Assembly (NCBI RefSeq): GCF_027622855.1
Contig: NZ_JAPZVR010000001.1
Coordinates: 276,441-340,440 of the forward strand
DNA length: 64,000 nucleotides
DNA from: Glycomyces algeriensis
GTDB lineage: Bacteria; Actinomycetota; Actinomycetes; Mycobacteriales; Micromonosporaceae
Direction: 5' to 3'
The notes under the pieces are model-generated. The model was not told where the DNA came from. It saw only the letters and a list, made by a program, of their open reading frames with translations, and searched no databases. The stretch's first letter is position 1, and each line of letters opens with the position of its first letter. Below, one piece after another: positions 61,250 through 64,000 of this stretch. Made by a program: the position numbers and the translations under genes.

Positions 61250-62269
61250 ATGTCCCTCACACAAGACGAGCAGTCCCCGCGGGCCGAGGCCCGCGGGGGC
61301 GCCGCGGCGCCCCCGGCGCCGCCGCGCCCGCCTGCGGCGAACCCGAAGGCGCGACCCCGCAAGCGCAAGCTGAGCTGGAAGACCGCGTTCAAGCGCGACT
61401 GGCAGCTGTACACCTTGGCGATCGTGCCGCTGATCTTCTTCGTGATCTTCAAGTACGGCCCGATGCTCGGCAACGTCATCGCGTTCCGGAGGTTCCGCCC
61501 CGGCGGCAGCATCTTCGGCGACGAATGGGTCGGCGTGCGCTACATCGAGATGTTCATCAACGACCCGTCGTTCTGGCACGTCTTCACGAACACGGTGGTC
61601 CTGGGCGCGCTCACCATGGTGGTCTGCTTCCCGCTCCCGATCGTGCTGGCGCTCCTGCTGAACGAGGTGCGGCAGCAGTACTTCAAGAAGCTCGTGCAGT
61701 CGATCTCGTACCTGCCGCACTTCCTGTCGATCGTCATCATCGTCGGCATGGTCATGCAGATCCTCTCGCTGGAGGGCACGGCGAACCAGATCATCCGCGC
61801 CTTCGGCGCCGAGGAGATCCCGTTCCTGCAGCGCGCGGAGTGGTTCCGCTTCATCTACGTGGGCTCCGAAGTGTGGCAGACCATCGGCTGGGGCACGATC
61901 CTCTACCTGGCGGCGCTCACCTCGATCGACGACACCCTCTACGAGGCGGCGAAGATCGACGGCGCGGGCCGGTGGCGGCAGACGTGGCACGTCACGCTGC
62001 CGGGGATCCGGCCCACGATGGTCACGCTGCTGATCCTCAACATCGGCATGTTCCTCAACGTGGGCTTCGAGAAGGTCTTCCTGCTCTACAACCCGCTGAC
62101 ATACGAGACGGCCGACGTCATCTCGACCTACCTCTACCGGGTCGGCCTGGTGTCGAACAACCTCAGTTACGCGACCGCCATCGGCCTGTTCCAGGCGCTG
62201 ATCGGCCTCGTGATGGTGCTTACCGCGAACCTGATCTCGCGGCGGACGACGGGAACGAGCCTGTGGTGA
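61250..62269 (+). CDS. ABC oligosaccharide importer permease, LplB/YteP type
   Basis: A 339-residue permease. ATG 61250 follows GGGAGGGAG at 6 nt; GTG 61244 overlaps that site and is less likely. An Ala/Pro/Arg-rich leader of about 40 residues precedes KRDWQLYTLAIVPLIFFVIFKY. The EAA loop is YEAAKIDGAGRWRQTWHVTLP, and the C-terminus RRTTGTSLW is that of the LplB subgroup. Confidence 0.93.
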   Translation: MSLTQDEQSPRAEARGGAAAPPAPPRPPAANPKARPRKRKLSWKTAFKRDWQLYTLAIVPLIFFVIFKYGPMLGNVIAFRRFRPGGSIFGDEWVGVRYIEMFINDPSFWHVFTNTVVLGALTMVVCFPLPIVLALLLNEVRQQYFKKLVQSISYLPHFLSIVIIVGMVMQILSLEGTANQIIRAFGAEEIPFLQRAEWFRFIYVGSEVWQTIGWGTILYLAALTSIDDTLYEAAKIDGAGRWRQTWHVTLPGIRPTMVTLLILNIGMFLNVGFEKVFLLYNPLTYETADVISTYLYRVGLVSNNLSYATAIGLFQALIGLVMVLTANLISRRTTGTSLW

Positions 62270-63189
62270 CCGATATTCGCACGCCCGACCTCGCGGCGGT
62301 GAAGCCGCGGACGACGCAGCGGTCGAGGGGCGAGCGCGTCTTCGGCGCGTTCAACGCCACCTTCCTCGTCCTGCTGTGCCTGGGGATGCTGTACCCGTTC
62401 ATCACGGTGCTCGCCCAGTCGTTCAGCTCTTCCGGGGCGATCAAGGCCGGCCAGGTGAACTTCCTGCCCGTCGACTTCAATGTGGACACCTACGCGATCG
62501 TGATGTCGGACGGCATCTTCTGGCGCAACTACGGCAACACGGTGCTGTACACGGTGGTCGGCACCATTATCGCGATGGTCCTGACCACGACCTACGCGTT
62601 CGTGCTGTCGAAGCCGCATCTGAAGGGCCGCAAGGTGCTCATCGGCATCGCGGTGTTCACGATGTTCTTCAACGGCGGCCTCGTGCCGAACTACGTGCTG
62701 ATCTCGGCGCTGGGCATGAAGAACACCATGTGGGCGCTGGTGCTCCCGGGCGCGATCTCGGTGTTCAACCTGCTGGTCATGAAGGCGTTCTTCGAGAACC
62801 TGCCGAAGGAGCTCGAGGAGGCCGCGCAGATCGACGGGCTCGGCTGGTACGGCATCTTCGGCCGGATCGTGCTGCCGCTGTCGAAGGCCGTCATCGCCAC
62901 GATGGTGCTGTTCTACTCGGTCGCGTTCTGGAACGACTGGTTCGCCGCGTTCCTGTACCTCGACAAGAGCGAGCTGTTCCCCATCACGCTGTACCTGCGC
63001 AACCTCATCGCGGGCGCTTCGACGACGGCGTCCGAAGGGGCGGCGGCCGCGGGCAGCACGACCGCGCAGGTCTCGGCGAACATCCAGGCGGTGACGATGA
63101 TCCTCACCGTCATCCCGATCCTGACCATCTACCCCTTCGTCCAGCGGTACTTCGTGTCGGGCGTCATGCTTGGATCGGTCAAGGGTTAA
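62266..63189 (+). CDS. ABC oligosaccharide importer permease, YtcP type
   Basis: A 307-residue permease from GTG 62266, overlapping the preceding stop (GTGA); GTG 62263 is one codon earlier. The EAA loop reads LEEAAQIDGLGWYGIFGRIVLP, and RYFVSGVMLGSVKG ends the protein. It completes the importer with the two genes upstream. Confidence 0.92.
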   Translation: MTDIRTPDLAAVKPRTTQRSRGERVFGAFNATFLVLLCLGMLYPFITVLAQSFSSSGAIKAGQVNFLPVDFNVDTYAIVMSDGIFWRNYGNTVLYTVVGTIIAMVLTTTYAFVLSKPHLKGRKVLIGIAVFTMFFNGGLVPNYVLISALGMKNTMWALVLPGAISVFNLLVMKAFFENLPKELEEAAQIDGLGWYGIFGRIVLPLSKAVIATMVLFYSVAFWNDWFAAFLYLDKSELFPITLYLRNLIAGASTTASEGAAAAGSTTAQVSANIQAVTMILTVIPILTIYPFVQRYFVSGVMLGSVKG

Positions 63190-63214
63190 TGCGAGCCAGG
63201 GAAGGGGCGGCGGC

Positions 63215-63904
63215 ATGAGCACGCAGCAGCAGGCGGACGAGATCGGGCCGGGGGTCCTCTCGCGGTTCACCGCCGGGGTCTACCGGTTCCTCGTCCTCGG
63301 GGTGTTCCTCGCGGTCGCGGGAGTGCCGACGCTGCTGCTGTGGGCGCTGCTCGCCCCTGACCCGGGCAACGTGGTCTGGTTCGTCGCCGCGCTCCTGCCG
63401 GTGGCGCCCGCGCTCTCGGCGGCGCTGTACGCGCAGCGGGCGTGGGCGGAGGAGCCCGACCTCAGCCCGGCGAAGCCGCTCTTCCGCGGCCTCAAGATGA
63501 ACCTGCGGGACACGCTGGCCTGGTGGGTGCCGGTGCTCGTGCTCGCCTCGGTCCTCTCGGTGAACGTGCTGTTCGCCGGGCAGGTCGCCGGCGGCGGGAT
63601 GCTGCGGCCGGTGTGCATCGTGCTCCTGGTGATGCTCGCCGTGTGGGCGGGGCACCTGCTCGTGGTGTCCTCGTTCTTCTCGTTCCGGTTCCGCGACGTG
63701 CTGCGGGTGGCGGCGGCGGAGTTCTTCCTTTCCTGGAAGTCCTCGCTCGGCCTCCTCTCGCTGCTCATCGTGGCCGCGGCCGCGGTGGTCGTGAGCTCCG
63801 AGGGCCTCCTCCTCGTGCTCGGCTGGGCGTTCGCGGCCCTGCTGTGGCTCGTGGTGCGACCGGTCGTCGCCGACATCACCAAGCGCTTCACCGCGCACGA
63901 CTGA
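63215..63904 (+). CDS. YesL-like membrane protein (DUF624 family)
   Basis: A 229-residue protein with four to five hydrophobic spans. ATG 63215 has GAAGGGG about 8 nt upstream. RFTAGVYRFLVLGVFLAVAGVPTLLLW at the N-terminus and LFRGLKMNLRDTLAWWVPVLV in the middle are typical of DUF624. This family is often encoded beside LplB/YtcP importers of pectin oligosaccharides, as YesL is in Bacillus. Its molecular role is not established; an accessory or folding role for the importer is a guess. Confidence 0.8.
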   Translation: MSTQQQADEIGPGVLSRFTAGVYRFLVLGVFLAVAGVPTLLLWALLAPDPGNVVWFVAALLPVAPALSAALYAQRAWAEEPDLSPAKPLFRGLKMNLRDTLAWWVPVLVLASVLSVNVLFAGQVAGGGMLRPVCIVLLVMLAVWAGHLLVVSSFFSFRFRDVLRVAAAEFFLSWKSSLGLLSLLIVAAAAVVVSSEGLLLVLGWAFAALLWLVVRPVVADITKRFTAHD

Positions 63905-63926
63905 CCCCCCCAGGGCCGGTCCGTTC

Positions 63927-63973
63927 GCCGCGGGCCCTCCGGATACCGCGCCGGTATCCGGAGGGCCCGCGGC
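63927..63973. terminator. Very long terminator hairpin
   Basis: 21-bp perfect arms with a 5-nt loop. An outer pair GCCGGTCCG / CGGACCGGC (63915-63923 and 63981-63989) extends the structure. It ends the last operon of the window. Confidence 0.8.
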
Positions 63974-64000
63974 CTTTGGGCGGACCGGCGGGGGGCCCCC

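Overview
The window is about 71-73% G+C by eye, with G/C-rich third codon positions, GTG/TTG starts, Tat-like lipoprotein signals, ricin-B (CBM13) tails on secreted enzymes and sugar importers without their own ATPase. This fits a saprophytic actinomycete (Glycomycetaceae, Micromonosporaceae or Streptosporangiales type). I cannot place it to genus. I saw no rRNA, tRNA, CRISPR array, transposase or phage gene.

Layout. 1-2016: the 5' part of an asparagine synthetase gene and a divergent TetR regulator sharing a palindromic operator. 2.1-8.9 kb: an arabinan-type module with a secreted GH93-like exo-arabinanase, a LacI repressor and a three-gene sugar importer. The same LacI-type operator lies in both promoters. 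8.97-26.5 kb: a compact biosynthetic cluster made of two divergent operons. The left operon has two ATP-grasp ligases, two NodU/CmcH/TobZ-type carbamoyltransferases, an AurF-like diiron N-oxygenase and an MFS exporter. The right operon has an anthranilate-synthase-like pair, a flavin reductase-like protein, an MFS exporter, three glycosyltransferase-like proteins and a P450. There is no PKS or NRPS. The most economical reading is a glycosylated, carbamoylated, N-oxygenated, anthranilate-derived amide; I do not recognise the assembly.

26.5-63.9 kb: plant cell-wall and sugar use. It holds an EF-hand protein; a GH29 fucosidase with L-fucose mutarotase; a ricin-tailed beta-helix enzyme (GH141-like); an importer with an unusual enolase-superfamily enzyme and a GntR regulator; a CE1-type esterase; two tandemly duplicated GH43-CBM6 arabinofuranosidases; a second importer with LacI and GH127 beta-L-arabinofuranosidase; and an L-fuconate dehydratase/SDR/Zn-dehydrogenase locus with its own LacI. 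A CBM35-PL11 rhamnogalacturonan lyase with LacI, a sugar dehydrogenase lipoprotein and a final LplB/YtcP-type importer with a YesL-like (DUF624) protein follow.

Together the carbohydrate genes describe secreted attack on pectin side chains (arabinan, rhamnogalacturonan, fucosylated chains), uptake by four ATPase-less ABC importers, and oxidative use of L-fucose. Each sub-locus has a local LacI or GntR regulator, and CpG-centred palindromes of several different sequences lie in the promoters. All functions are read from sequence motifs; no database search was possible.
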